A stretch of DNA of 64,000 nt from Marivirga arenosa (GTDB lineage: Bacteria; Bacteroidota; Bacteroidia; Cytophagales; Cyclobacteriaceae): assembly GCF_030503895.2 (NCBI RefSeq), contig NZ_CP129970.2, positions 808,001 to 872,000 on the forward strand, read 5' to 3'. The notes under the pieces are model-generated. The model searched no databases and was not told the DNA's origin. It saw only the letters and a program-made list of their open reading frames with translations. Shown piece by piece: positions 43,798 to 52,329 of the stretch. A program made the translations under genes and the position numbers. Each line of letters begins with the position of its first letter. The first letter of the stretch is position 1.

Positions 43798-44386
43798 CAG
43801 CTCGTTGAGCTCTTATCCGCTTGCCAGCGGACGCAGGTTCGAGTCCTGCTCCCGCTACTAAAATTACAAACCAGTCTTATTTCAAGGCTGGTTTTTTTTA
43901 TGTCTTTTATTTAAAAAAATCAGCTCGTTGAGCTCTTATCCGCTTGCCAGCGGACACAGGTTCGAGTCCTGCTCCCGCTACTAAAATCACAAACCAGTCT
44001 TATTTAAGGCTGGTTTTTTTTATGTCCTTTTTAATATAAAATAGCTCGTTGGACTCTTATCCGCTGGCTAGCGGACACAGGTTCGAGTCCTGCTCCCGCT
44101 ACTAAAATCACAAACCAGTCTTTTTTCAAGGCTGGTTTTTTTTATGCCTATTATTTAATAAATAATCAGCTCGTTGAGCTCTTATCCGCTAGCCAGCGGA
44201 CGCAGTCGAGTCCTGCTCCCGCTACTAAATCATAAACCAGTCTTACTTCAAGGCTGGTTTTTTTATGCCTATTATTAATAAATCATTAGCTCGTTGGGCT
44301 CTTATCCGCTAGTCAGCGGACGCAGTCGAGTACTGCTCCCGCTACTAAAGTCACAAACGAGCCTTGAAAAAAGACTGGTTTGTGAC
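43798..44386 (+). repeat. Tandem array of tRNA-fMet-derived units
   Basis: Five units start at 43798, 43921, 44042, 44167 and 44287 (periods 123, 121, 125, 120). Each begins AGCTCGTTG (tRNA D-loop/anticodon-stem sequence), has a hairpin TCCGCT-N4-AGCGGA in place of the anticodon loop and 3' stem, then the tRNA T arm and acceptor 3' half (to GCTACTA), and a copy of the terminator. Unit 2 (43798) is almost identical to the tail of the intact tRNA gene; later units diverge, and the last two lost two T-arm bases. The final terminator is rebuilt as GTCACAAAC.../...GTTTGTGAC (44350-44386). Acceptor 5' half is missing, so none is a functional tRNA. Confidence 0.9.
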
Positions 44387-44455
44387 AAGCTGCTATTTAA
44401 TAATTCTTAGATTTTTCTCTAGTTTATTGATAAGTTATCTTGAACAAAATCTGAG

Positions 44456-44959
44456 TCATAAATAAATAAAATCACTTATTTTAAAAATACTTATATCTAC
44501 ATTGAGATAAAAATTGACATTTACGTGTGTATCCAATAGCAAACTTAGTATTAAATCAAAAAGTAGGACAATGTAGTCTGATTTAGTTTTTGATATACTT
44601 TTATCAAATTTTTGCCGTGTTTTAACAAAACTTCTACCCCGATTTTTAAGTGTATAATAATATACAGCTCCACATGTATTTTTTACTGTTTGAATGAAAT
44701 CATTAGAAGACTTCATTCCCGCAGGCAAATACAAAAACCTTGTATTATTTTTTAACTTTTTTATGTAATCTTCTCTTTCTAATTTAGAAATCGTTTCATT
44801 AACTAACTGATTGTCATAATAAATTTTTCTTTTTTCAAGAATCTCAGGCAAGCTTACTGGTTTTAAATTCTCGCATTCTGATTTGTACAATTCTTTTAGA
44901 AAAATGTCGCAAATCTTGTCAAGATTATAAGTTTTATATTTTTGAATTAAAAACATCAT
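44456..44959 (-). CDS. Hypothetical protein with winged-helix-like N-terminus
   Basis: About 167 residues from ATG 44959 (MMFLIQKYKTYNLDKICDIF); a frame to 44998 adds 13 unlikely residues. Residues about 30-80 (PVSLPEILEKRKIYYDNQLVNETISKLEREDYIKKL) look like a winged helix. Later YYYTLKNRGRSFVKTRQKFD is basic, and the C-terminus is hydrophobic and AT-rich (SDYIVLLFDLILSLLLDTHV). Family not recognised. It directly follows the tRNA-derived array, so it may be part of an inserted segment. Confidence 0.5.
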   Translation of the reverse strand: MMFLIQKYKTYNLDKICDIFLKELYKSECENLKPVSLPEILEKRKIYYDNQLVNETISKLEREDYIKKLKNNTRFLYLPAGMKSSNDFIQTVKNTCGAVYYYTLKNRGRSFVKTRQKFDKSISKTKSDYIVLLFDLILSLLLDTHVNVNFYLNVDISIFKISDFIYL

Positions 44960-45187
44960 TTTATTTCGAATTGATATTAAAACAAAAATACCTAGCAAAA
45001 CTGCATACTATTAAAAGTGATGTAATTATTTTTTATCGTATTGAGGGTGAATTTAATTTATTGATTATTCAGCAGTTATATTTATTCCTATCAAAGAAAT
45101 ATCTTGCTTTATCTTTAAATACACTAATACTGATAAATTATCAAACTCTAATCTACAATAACAGTTATTTATGTCATATCTTTTTAT

Positions 45188-45838
45188 ATGGTCACATTTT
45201 CTATAATAAAATACTCTCAAAATAAATACTGGGCTTTTAAGCAAATGCAATTACTACCAAAGCAGTTCGATCAAATTGATGGCTGTGATTTTGCTAAATT
45301 ATTAGGAACTGGTAGCGGTTTTGGGTTTAGTTTATGGCCAGATTTCTCGACTTACTCTCTATTAATTAATTGGAAGACTGAAGATCATGCGAAACAGTTT
45401 TTCAAAGAATCTCCTTTATTCATTGAATTGAAAAATAAATCCAACAGTATCAAAACTCATTTCTTGGAATCTATTAGTGCACATGGAAGCTGGTATGGCA
45501 AAAATCCATTCCCTTCAAAAAACAACTATAAAAATGATAAAATTGCTGTGATAACTAGAGCCAGAATAAACATTAACAAGTTAACTCGATTCTGGCAGTT
45601 TGTTCCGAAAGCAAGTAAAGCTATTGAGAATGCTAAAGGATTAGTTTACACCAAAGGAATAGGTGAATGGCCCTTGATCGAACAGGCGACCTTTAGTATC
45701 TGGGAAAATGAAGACGCTATGAAGGCTTATGCTTATGCTGACATCCACAAAGAAATTATTAAAAAAGTAAAAAATGAAAATTGGTATAAAGAAGAATTAT
45801 TTAGCCGTTTTAATGTGCTAAAAACTTTACAGCATTAA
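45188..45838 (+). CDS. Spheroidene monooxygenase-like (CrtA-type) protein
   Basis: 216 residues. The pattern (FAKLLGTGSGFGFSLWPDFSTYSLLINW, FLESISAHGSWYGKNPF, ITRARININKLTRFWQFVPKASKAI, GEWPLIEQATFSIW) matches CrtA-like proteins, which in phototrophs add a keto group to carotenoids. No other carotenoid gene is nearby, so the substrate is uncertain. Probably followed by the lipoprotein gene 47 bp downstream. Confidence 0.72.
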   Translation: MVTFSIIKYSQNKYWAFKQMQLLPKQFDQIDGCDFAKLLGTGSGFGFSLWPDFSTYSLLINWKTEDHAKQFFKESPLFIELKNKSNSIKTHFLESISAHGSWYGKNPFPSKNNYKNDKIAVITRARININKLTRFWQFVPKASKAIENAKGLVYTKGIGEWPLIEQATFSIWENEDAMKAYAYADIHKEIIKKVKNENWYKEELFSRFNVLKTLQH

Positions 45839-45885
45839 CATCTAAGCCATCAGACCGTTGAACTTCATCAGAGAAATAATTCATT

Positions 45886-46794
45886 ATGAAAAAGTTAATT
45901 ATAATTCTTCCCCTCTTTATTTTATTTCAAGCCTGCAATCAAAATACTGAATCCACTACATCAAAAGAGAAAATAAACTTTACCCTTAATCAAAATTTTG
46001 GAGACTATTGGTATCAGGGTGAGGCGGAATTAACCTCCTATGAGCTGACACAAGTGAGATATGGCCAGCAAAGAAAGGGGCATGCTGTTTTGATTTATGT
46101 TACTGAAGATTTTTCAAAATCTAAACAAGTGAAATTGGATAATCCAAAAGCGGCTGGAGATGATGCAGAAAAAGTGATGAAGTTAAACTTTACAAAAAAA
46201 TTCAAAACGGGTATCTATCCCTATTCCATTATGACTTCAGTTTTCAGTCCCGTTTATCCTCAATACGACTTACATGCACGTAAAATCACCACCTCTATTC
46301 AGGAATGGTGTGGTCATGTTTTTACGCAACTCAATAATGAAGATAAATATTATAATTTACTCAGCAGGTCTTATTTTGAGAGTGAAGGAGATATCGAAAC
46401 AGAACTAGAAAAAGTATGGTTGGAGGATGAGCTATGGACTTTAATAAGATTAAACCCCGAAAAACTTCCATCGGGAGAAATTAAGATTTTACCTTCTACG
46501 CAATATATAAGACTAAAACACAAAGAAGCAATCCCTTATTCGGCAAGCATAGATATCATTAATCATAATAGCTTAAAAATACTAGAATTAAATATTCCTG
46601 ATTTAGAAAAAAACCTTAAAATTCAATTTGAGGCAAATCACCCCTATAAAATTCAAAGCTGGAAGGAAACATACCCTGAAAATGGAGAAATGATGACAAC
46701 TGAAGCTACTTTAAATGAAAGATTAATGCTTGATTATTGGAATAAAAATTCAGTAAATGATAGTATATACAGAGAAAAATTAGGGCTTGAATGA
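45886..46794 (+). CDS. Lipoprotein of unknown function
   Basis: 302 residues with a lipobox (LFQAC, Cys17). The mature part has NFGDYWYQGEAELTSYELTQVRYGQQRKGHAVLIYVTEDF, later SIQEWCGHVFTQLNN and many beta-type stretches. Conserved in Bacteroidota and sometimes labelled septum inhibitor Maf; it is not related to the true Maf at 60821. Strong terminator at 46801-46830. Confidence 0.7.
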   Translation: MKKLIIILPLFILFQACNQNTESTTSKEKINFTLNQNFGDYWYQGEAELTSYELTQVRYGQQRKGHAVLIYVTEDFSKSKQVKLDNPKAAGDDAEKVMKLNFTKKFKTGIYPYSIMTSVFSPVYPQYDLHARKITTSIQEWCGHVFTQLNNEDKYYNLLSRSYFESEGDIETELEKVWLEDELWTLIRLNPEKLPSGEIKILPSTQYIRLKHKEAIPYSASIDIINHNSLKILELNIPDLEKNLKIQFEANHPYKIQSWKETYPENGEMMTTEATLNERLMLDYWNKNSVNDSIYREKLGLE

Positions 46795-46800
46795 AATAAA

Positions 46801-46830
46801 AAATGCATCACCTTATTGAGTGATGCATTT
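46801..46830. terminator. Convergent terminator of the lipoprotein and PurF-like genes
   Basis: Stem AAATGCATCAC/GTGATGCATTT (46801-46811 with 46820-46830), 8-nt loop, flanked by A and T runs. Confidence 0.88.
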
Positions 46831-46858
46831 TTAAAGGCTTTAACTTTTTATTGATACA

Positions 46859-48733
46859 TTAATAAGCTCGTACTTCTTTACCTTCCATGAAGTTTACAAA
46901 AGCTTTATTAACAACACGATTACCCCCTTTAGTTGGGAAATCTCCTGTGAAATACCAGTCTCCCAAATGATCGGGACTCGCTTTGTGTAAATTTTCTACC
47001 GTTTGATAAATCACTTCAACCTCTGCTTCAATGGTCTCAACTTTCACTAATTCAGCAATCTTATTCGAAATTTGCTCATATGAGAATGGCTCAAAAACTG
47101 CTTTTACGTAGTTTTCAGAATTATCACCATGCAAGCATTTCTGATAAGCCTCCTCTAGTATATTTTCTTGTTTTGTCTCTTTCAATAATGCCAATACTGC
47201 TCTGAATGCAATGAAATCTTTCATTTTACTCATGTCAATACCATAGCAATCAGGGAAACGGATCTGCGGAGCTGATGAAACAATAATTATCTTTTTAGGC
47301 TCAAGGCGATCTAGCATTCTTAAGATACTTTTCTCTAAAGTAGTTCCACGAACAATAGAATCGTCTATTACTACGATAGTATCAACCTTTTTCTTAATCA
47401 CTTCATAAGTAGTATCATAAACATGAGCCACCAAGTCATCTCTATGCTCATCATCCGTAATAAAAGTTCTGAGCTTAGCATCCTTAATTACTAACTTCTC
47501 AACACGTGGCCTGAAAGAAAGTAATTTCTTAAGCAGCTTATCATCATCTTTATTATTTTTCAGTGCATCTAATTGCCTTTGTGCAAGGTGTTGCTCCATT
47601 CCCTCCATCATTCCTAAAAATGATGTTTCGGCCGTATTAGGGATGTATGAGAAAACAGTGTTTTCTAAATCGTAATCAATAGCATCTAAAATTTTAGGTA
47701 CTAATAGCTTCCCTAGCATTTTTCTTTCAGAATAGATGTCAGGATCAGACCCTCTTGAAAAATAAATTCTTTCAAAGCTACATGACTTACGTTCTAATGG
47801 CTCAATATATTGATCCATTTTATAATCACCATTTGTATTGATGATTAAAGCATGAGCTGGCTTTATTTCCTGAATGTCTTCATAATTAACATTAAAAGCT
47901 GTTTTAATGGCCGCTTTTTCTGAAGCCACAACTACTACTTCATCATCAGCATAGAAGTGTGCGGGTCTAATACCTGATGGATCTCTTGCAACAAAAGCAT
48001 GGCCCGCTCCTGTAATTCCTGCCATGGCATATCCCCCATCAAAGTCACGACAAGCTCGCTGCAACACTTGTAATAAATCAAGCTTCTCTTCAATTATTTG
48101 AGTAATCTCAGCGTTTGTATATTCATCTTTATGAAGTTCAAAAATTCTTTGGTTTTCCTCATCAAGAAAATGCCCGATCTTCTCCATAACCGTTACAGTA
48201 TCCACCTTTTCTTTTGGATGCTGCCCTAGTTCTGTTAATATATCGAATAGTTCTTCAACATTCGTCATATTGAAGTTACCCGCTACCATCAAACTTCTAT
48301 TTTTCCAGTTATTTTGGCGCAACATAGGATGGCAATTTTCAATAGAATTTTTACCATGGGTACCATACCTTAAATGTCCTAACCAAACTTCACCGGTAAA
48401 AGCACAATTTTCTTTTAACCATTTTTCTTGGCTAAATAATTCACCCCCTTCCTTTTTGGCTTTCTTATATTTTTTAGAAATTTTCTTGAAAATCTGTGTA
48501 ATTGGCTGATTTTCCACTGAACGATATCTACTGATATATCGATGCCCTGGCTCTACATTTAATTTTACGTTTCCGACACCGGCACCATCTTGTCCTCTAT
48601 TATGCTGCTTTTCCATTAATAGGTAAAGCTTGTTCATAGCATAAAGTGGCCCATATTTATCAATGTAATATTGTAGAGGTTTTCTTAAACGGATTAATGC
48701 AATTCCGCATTCGTGTTTGATGATATCGCTCAT
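46859..48733 (-). CDS. Amidophosphoribosyltransferase-like class II glutamine amidotransferase
   Basis: 624 residues from ATG 48733, supported by a TAACTTTG box only about 20 bp upstream. Cys9 (IKHECGIALIR) would be the N-terminal nucleophile after propeptide removal. RGQDGAGVG, GHLRYGTHGKNS and NFNMTN are glutaminase motifs. The phosphoribosyltransferase PRPP loop is IVVIDDSIVRGTT (about 450). A Lys-rich insert near 80-100 and long helical inserts make it larger than canonical PurF (about 500). It probably makes phosphoribosylamine for purines, or is a paralogue with another acceptor. Confidence 0.82.
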   Translation of the reverse strand: MSDIIKHECGIALIRLRKPLQYYIDKYGPLYAMNKLYLLMEKQHNRGQDGAGVGNVKLNVEPGHRYISRYRSVENQPITQIFKKISKKYKKAKKEGGELFSQEKWLKENCAFTGEVWLGHLRYGTHGKNSIENCHPMLRQNNWKNRSLMVAGNFNMTNVEELFDILTELGQHPKEKVDTVTVMEKIGHFLDEENQRIFELHKDEYTNAEITQIIEEKLDLLQVLQRACRDFDGGYAMAGITGAGHAFVARDPSGIRPAHFYADDEVVVVASEKAAIKTAFNVNYEDIQEIKPAHALIINTNGDYKMDQYIEPLERKSCSFERIYFSRGSDPDIYSERKMLGKLLVPKILDAIDYDLENTVFSYIPNTAETSFLGMMEGMEQHLAQRQLDALKNNKDDDKLLKKLLSFRPRVEKLVIKDAKLRTFITDDEHRDDLVAHVYDTTYEVIKKKVDTIVVIDDSIVRGTTLEKSILRMLDRLEPKKIIIVSSAPQIRFPDCYGIDMSKMKDFIAFRAVLALLKETKQENILEEAYQKCLHGDNSENYVKAVFEPFSYEQISNKIAELVKVETIEAEVEVIYQTVENLHKASPDHLGDWYFTGDFPTKGGNRVVNKAFVNFMEGKEVRAY

Positions 48734-48751
48734 GATTGTTGCGTTAAAACA

Positions 48752-48782
48752 CAAAGTTAAGTTTATTATAATTGATGTTCAA
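48752..48782 (-). promoter_or_regulatory. Predicted promoter of the PurF-like gene
   Basis: Minus strand TTG (48782-48780), 20-bp spacer, TAACTTTG (48759-48752). Places transcription start near 48745, which supports the ATG at 48733 over 48754. Confidence 0.62.
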
Positions 48783-48959
48783 TTTTTTTTCTTCAATTAG
48801 CTATTATCTAAAAATAATACAAGTAATATATTCGATGTATCGGTACTTTTTTACCGACAGAAAATTGTAATAAATGCCATTTTCAAAAAAGAAATATTTA
48901 GTTTTGATGTTTAATAGGGAATAAAAAGCTATCAATAAACAATTACAATTTTACCTGAT

Positions 48960-50942
48960 TTGAAAAAGCTAAACCTTATCATATTTTTTTTAAGCTCCCA
49001 TTTTTTAGCTATTACACCAAGTTTTGCTCAAAACAATTACGAGCAAATAGAGCAAATTTACCTTAACTACAGATCGGAGATTGACAATGAATACATATCG
49101 GAAGATCTAAAAGTTGATGAATTTTTGAATGGAATACCAAGTGATTCAGAAATTTCAGAACAAGAAATTAAAGATGTAATCAGGCTTCTGGTTTATTTAG
49201 AAAATTCTGATTTAAATCAGAAAGCAATTAGTTTACTAAAAACACTTATTCCTAAAGTAAAAAAAAGCGAAATATTTCAAGCTTTTCTTTTCCAGACTTT
49301 AGGCAAAATATACCACCATCAGGATGAACTAGTTTCTGCTTTAGAGAACTATTTAAAAGCTTCTCGTATATATGAATCAAACAATGAATTTTATCCTTTA
49401 GTGACTATCTATAGATCCATATCAAGAATCAATACTGAGGGACAAAATTATGATCAAGGTTTAAATTATGCCGAACTGGCTTATCAGATATTTCAAGAAA
49501 ACCCTCCAAGAAACAGAAGAGACAGTATTTTACTAAGATCAATAATTGACTATAAAGGACTGAATAACAGAAGATTATCAAATCATAAAAAAGCAATTGA
49601 TAATTTTAATGAATCAATTAAAATGTCGCGTTTGCTTAAAGACACAGTTTTTGTTTCCATAGCAAAAGGAAATAAAGCAGTAAGCTACTTTGATTTAGGA
49701 ATGTTAGATGAAGCTCTTCCTCTATTAATTGAGGACTATACCAACAGCATGAAAAATGAAGTTTACGGAAGTGCTTTTAATGCTGGAATTTATTTAGCAA
49801 GAGTTTATCAAGCGCAAGCTAAGATTGAAAAAATGGATTCCATTTTTAGAGAAGTTGAACAAATTCACAGTGAATACAATTTCTCAAACCCAGTAGCAAT
49901 GACTGATTATTTTTTAATAGCGGCTGCATTAGCTGAAAATAAAGGAGACTACAAAAAAGCATTAGATTTTTATAAGGAGTTTGAAAAAGTTGACTTGAAA
50001 AGAGATTCTATTGCAATTCAAAATGACATTAGTGGAATGCAAGAAAAATATCTTTTGGACAAAGAGATCAGCAAATTGGAATTACTTCAACAAACTAATG
50101 AATTGCAAGCCTCTCATTTAAAATTAAGAACTGCTTTCTTAATCATTATAGCAATTGCTCTTTTGGTAGTTTTATGGTATGTGTTTAGGCTTCGGTTCAA
50201 GAATAGAAAAATAGACAGGCTAAATGAATTATTAGAAGCTAAAGTTTCGGAAAGAACTGCAAGACTTTTAGAAATTAATAAAGAATTAGACACCTATCTT
50301 TACAGAGCCTCACACGATATAAGAAGACCCATCAGAACTTTATTAGGCTTAAATAATATTGCTCAGCTAACTGAAGACAATATTCAGCTCAAGAAATTGT
50401 TTCATAATGTAAATGTTACGGCCATGGGCATGGACAAAATGTTATTCAAATTGCAAATGGCTTATGAGTTAAATACTACACATGATATTTCTAAAGTAGA
50501 CATTGAAGAACTAATTCGAGAGTGCATTGATGATATGTCATTAGAAATTAAAGAACATAATTCCCAAATTTCTATTGATATTAATCCTAAAGCAAATTCA
50601 GTTTTAGCAAATAATTCGCTTTTGCGAATCGCTTTAGACAATATCATTGAAAACTCCATGACTTACAAAAATGAAGGGGTAAATAAAATAGAAATTTCAA
50701 CAGATAGAGGAAATCATTTCTTCTATATTCACGTAAAAGACAATGGTTTTGGAATAGATGAAAAATATTTTAATGATATATTTAAAGCTTATTTTAAAAT
50801 CAGTAATAAAAGCCCGGGTTCTGGCTTAGGCTTATTTTTGGCACATAAAGCTATTTCATTTTTAGAAGGCGAAATTTCAGTCAACTCAAAAGTTAACGAA
50901 GGATCCCAATTTACTATAAAAATCCCTCTTAATCCCAGATAG
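48960..50942 (+). CDS. TPR-containing sensor histidine kinase
   Basis: 660 residues from a TTG start; no in-frame ATG occurs near, and the TTG gives a proper signal peptide (LIIFFLSSHFLAITPSFAQ). The exported region (30-370) is a TPR solenoid. A membrane segment (FLIIIAIALLVVLWYVF, about 395) and a coiled coil follow. The kinase core has the phospho-accepting His in ASHDIRRPIRTLLG, N box IALDNIIENSMTYK, DNGFGID and GSGLGLFLAHKAI. A response regulator is not adjacent, so it is an orphan kinase. Overlaps murI by 14 bp. Confidence 0.9.
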   Translation: MKKLNLIIFFLSSHFLAITPSFAQNNYEQIEQIYLNYRSEIDNEYISEDLKVDEFLNGIPSDSEISEQEIKDVIRLLVYLENSDLNQKAISLLKTLIPKVKKSEIFQAFLFQTLGKIYHHQDELVSALENYLKASRIYESNNEFYPLVTIYRSISRINTEGQNYDQGLNYAELAYQIFQENPPRNRRDSILLRSIIDYKGLNNRRLSNHKKAIDNFNESIKMSRLLKDTVFVSIAKGNKAVSYFDLGMLDEALPLLIEDYTNSMKNEVYGSAFNAGIYLARVYQAQAKIEKMDSIFREVEQIHSEYNFSNPVAMTDYFLIAAALAENKGDYKKALDFYKEFEKVDLKRDSIAIQNDISGMQEKYLLDKEISKLELLQQTNELQASHLKLRTAFLIIIAIALLVVLWYVFRLRFKNRKIDRLNELLEAKVSERTARLLEINKELDTYLYRASHDIRRPIRTLLGLNNIAQLTEDNIQLKKLFHNVNVTAMGMDKMLFKLQMAYELNTTHDISKVDIEELIRECIDDMSLEIKEHNSQISIDINPKANSVLANNSLLRIALDNIIENSMTYKNEGVNKIEISTDRGNHFFYIHVKDNGFGIDEKYFNDIFKAYFKISNKSPGSGLGLFLAHKAISFLEGEISVNSKVNEGSQFTIKIPLNPR

Positions 50943-51741
50943 GGAACTTCTCTAACTTAACATCATCATGAAAAAATATTTTTGCTGATGCTTCAAAAGA
51001 AGCGGTTATATCAGAAACCAAAAATCTATCTTTATTCAATTTTATATCCGACAAAAGGTCATGATCTTTTAAAAATTGCTGAAGTCTTTTAGCCACAATA
51101 GAAGCTGAATCAAGGATATCTACCTTACCCTCATAAAAGTCGTTAATCTCATTTTTAATTAATGGATAATGTGTACATCCTAGAATCAAGGCTTCAATAC
51201 CCATTAAATGATCATTATGAAGATATTCTTCTATTATATCATGGCTAATTCTGTTTTCAAAAAAACCTTCTTCAATCATAGGAACTAGCAATGGAGTTGC
51301 TAAACTATGTAATTCAATTTCAGGATTAAGTTGTTTAAGCTTTGATTCGTATGCATTGGAATTTATGGTCTGCTTGGTTCCAATGAGACCTACTTTTTTA
51401 TGATTATAGTGCTGGGCCACATATTCTACAACAGGATCAATTACATTAAATACCTTTGCTTTTGAACCCACATATTCTCTAACTAATTCAAAGGCTGCGG
51501 ATGACGCAGAATTACAAGCTATAAGAATAAGTTTACAGCCTTGCTGAAGCAGAACATCTGTTACTTTTATACTGTAGGCTTGAATTGCAGCTGCTGACTT
51601 ATCACCATAAGGAAGGTGAGCAATATCTCCGAAATAAACGATATTCTCATTTGGCATCAACTCTTTAACCTTGTGTGCTACGGTTAACCCACCGATACCA
51701 GAATCAAAAATACCTATAGGAGCAGCATTATCTTTAATCAT
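50929..51741 (-). CDS. murI: Glutamate racemase
   Basis: 270 residues. It makes D-glutamate for peptidoglycan. Both catalytic cysteines are seen: Cys76 (IACNSASSAAFEL) and Cys189 (LILGCTHYPLI). The N-terminal IGIFDSGIGGLTVAH gives the active-site Asp-Ser. Convergent overlap with the histidine kinase gene by 14 bp. Confidence 0.95.
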   Translation of the reverse strand: MIKDNAAPIGIFDSGIGGLTVAHKVKELMPNENIVYFGDIAHLPYGDKSAAAIQAYSIKVTDVLLQQGCKLILIACNSASSAAFELVREYVGSKAKVFNVIDPVVEYVAQHYNHKKVGLIGTKQTINSNAYESKLKQLNPEIELHSLATPLLVPMIEEGFFENRISHDIIEEYLHNDHLMGIEALILGCTHYPLIKNEINDFYEGKVDILDSASIVAKRLQQFLKDHDLLSDIKLNKDRFLVSDITASFEASAKIFFHDDVKLEKFPIWD

Positions 51742-51792
51742 ATTGCAAATATGAGAACTTGCTGAAAATAAAAAACTACAATCAAAGAATTT

Positions 51793-52242
51793 CTACATTG
51801 AGATATCCAATTGCCTCCCTTCTTCTTTGGCTTTTTTATCCATTCCAGCTCCAATGGGTAAACCAATTGCTAATCCAATCCCAATACCAGAACCCATAAA
51901 AGCCATATTCTCCAGCATTAAGCCAAATACTACTCCAAAAGGAATTCCAAATGCAGCCATACCTATTGCCATCCAAATCGCTAAATAATGATTTTTAGTC
52001 ACCAAATTTAGTCTTTTCTCCACCATCTTTAAGATGGAATTATACGATTTATTGATCTGTTCATAAAGCTTTGATTCAGTGTCAGCTGTATTTATCTTTT
52101 TAATTTCTTCATTAATATTATTCAATACATCTTCAGGTAAATCTCTTTCATTTAGTGCTTCGAGAAGCTTTTGAATTTTCGCAATGCTCTTTTCAAGTCT
52201 TTTAGATCGAGTACCTTTAAAGTTGAGATTGATAGTATCCAT
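51793..52242 (-). CDS. Small membrane protein with glycine-rich segments
   Basis: 149 residues: a helical N-terminal half (SKRLEKSIAKIQKLLEALNERD... VEKRLNLVTK) and two membrane segments, YLAIWMAIGMAAFGIPFGVVFGLML and GSGIGIGLAIGLPIGAGM, with glycine spacing typical of packed transmembrane helices. Common in Bacteroidota; no function known. Lies 51 bp before murI on the same strand. Confidence 0.6.
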   Translation of the reverse strand: MDTINLNFKGTRSKRLEKSIAKIQKLLEALNERDLPEDVLNNINEEIKKINTADTESKLYEQINKSYNSILKMVEKRLNLVTKNHYLAIWMAIGMAAFGIPFGVVFGLMLENMAFMGSGIGIGLAIGLPIGAGMDKKAKEEGRQLDISM

Positions 52243-52277
52243 GTTTTTTTTCTTTCGAAAATATGGAAAAGCAGGGC

Positions 52278-52310
52278 AAAAAAAAAGAGATGACTAACAG
52301 CCATCTCTTT
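52278..52310 (-). terminator. Terminator of the SusC/SusD operon
   Basis: Minus-strand stem AAAGAGATG/CATCTCTTT (52310-52302 with 52292-52284), loop of 9, then a U run. It ends the susD-like gene (stop at 52330). Confidence 0.85.
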
Positions 52311-52329
52311 CCTAAAGAAAAATATAATA

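Noticed and set aside
43798-44386. Extra tRNA genes in the tandem array
   Set aside because: The units lack the acceptor 5' half and have a hairpin in place of the anticodon loop, so they cannot form a cloverleaf.
43798-44386. CRISPR array
   Set aside because: The repeated unit is about 122 bp without unique spacers, and no cas genes are present.
44971-45225. 84-residue plus-strand frame before the CrtA-like gene
   Set aside because: AT-rich, biased composition, and overlaps the CrtA-like start; no family features.
45886-46794. Naming the lipoprotein as septum inhibitor Maf
   Set aside because: It lacks Maf motifs; the true Maf-like gene is at 60821-61411.
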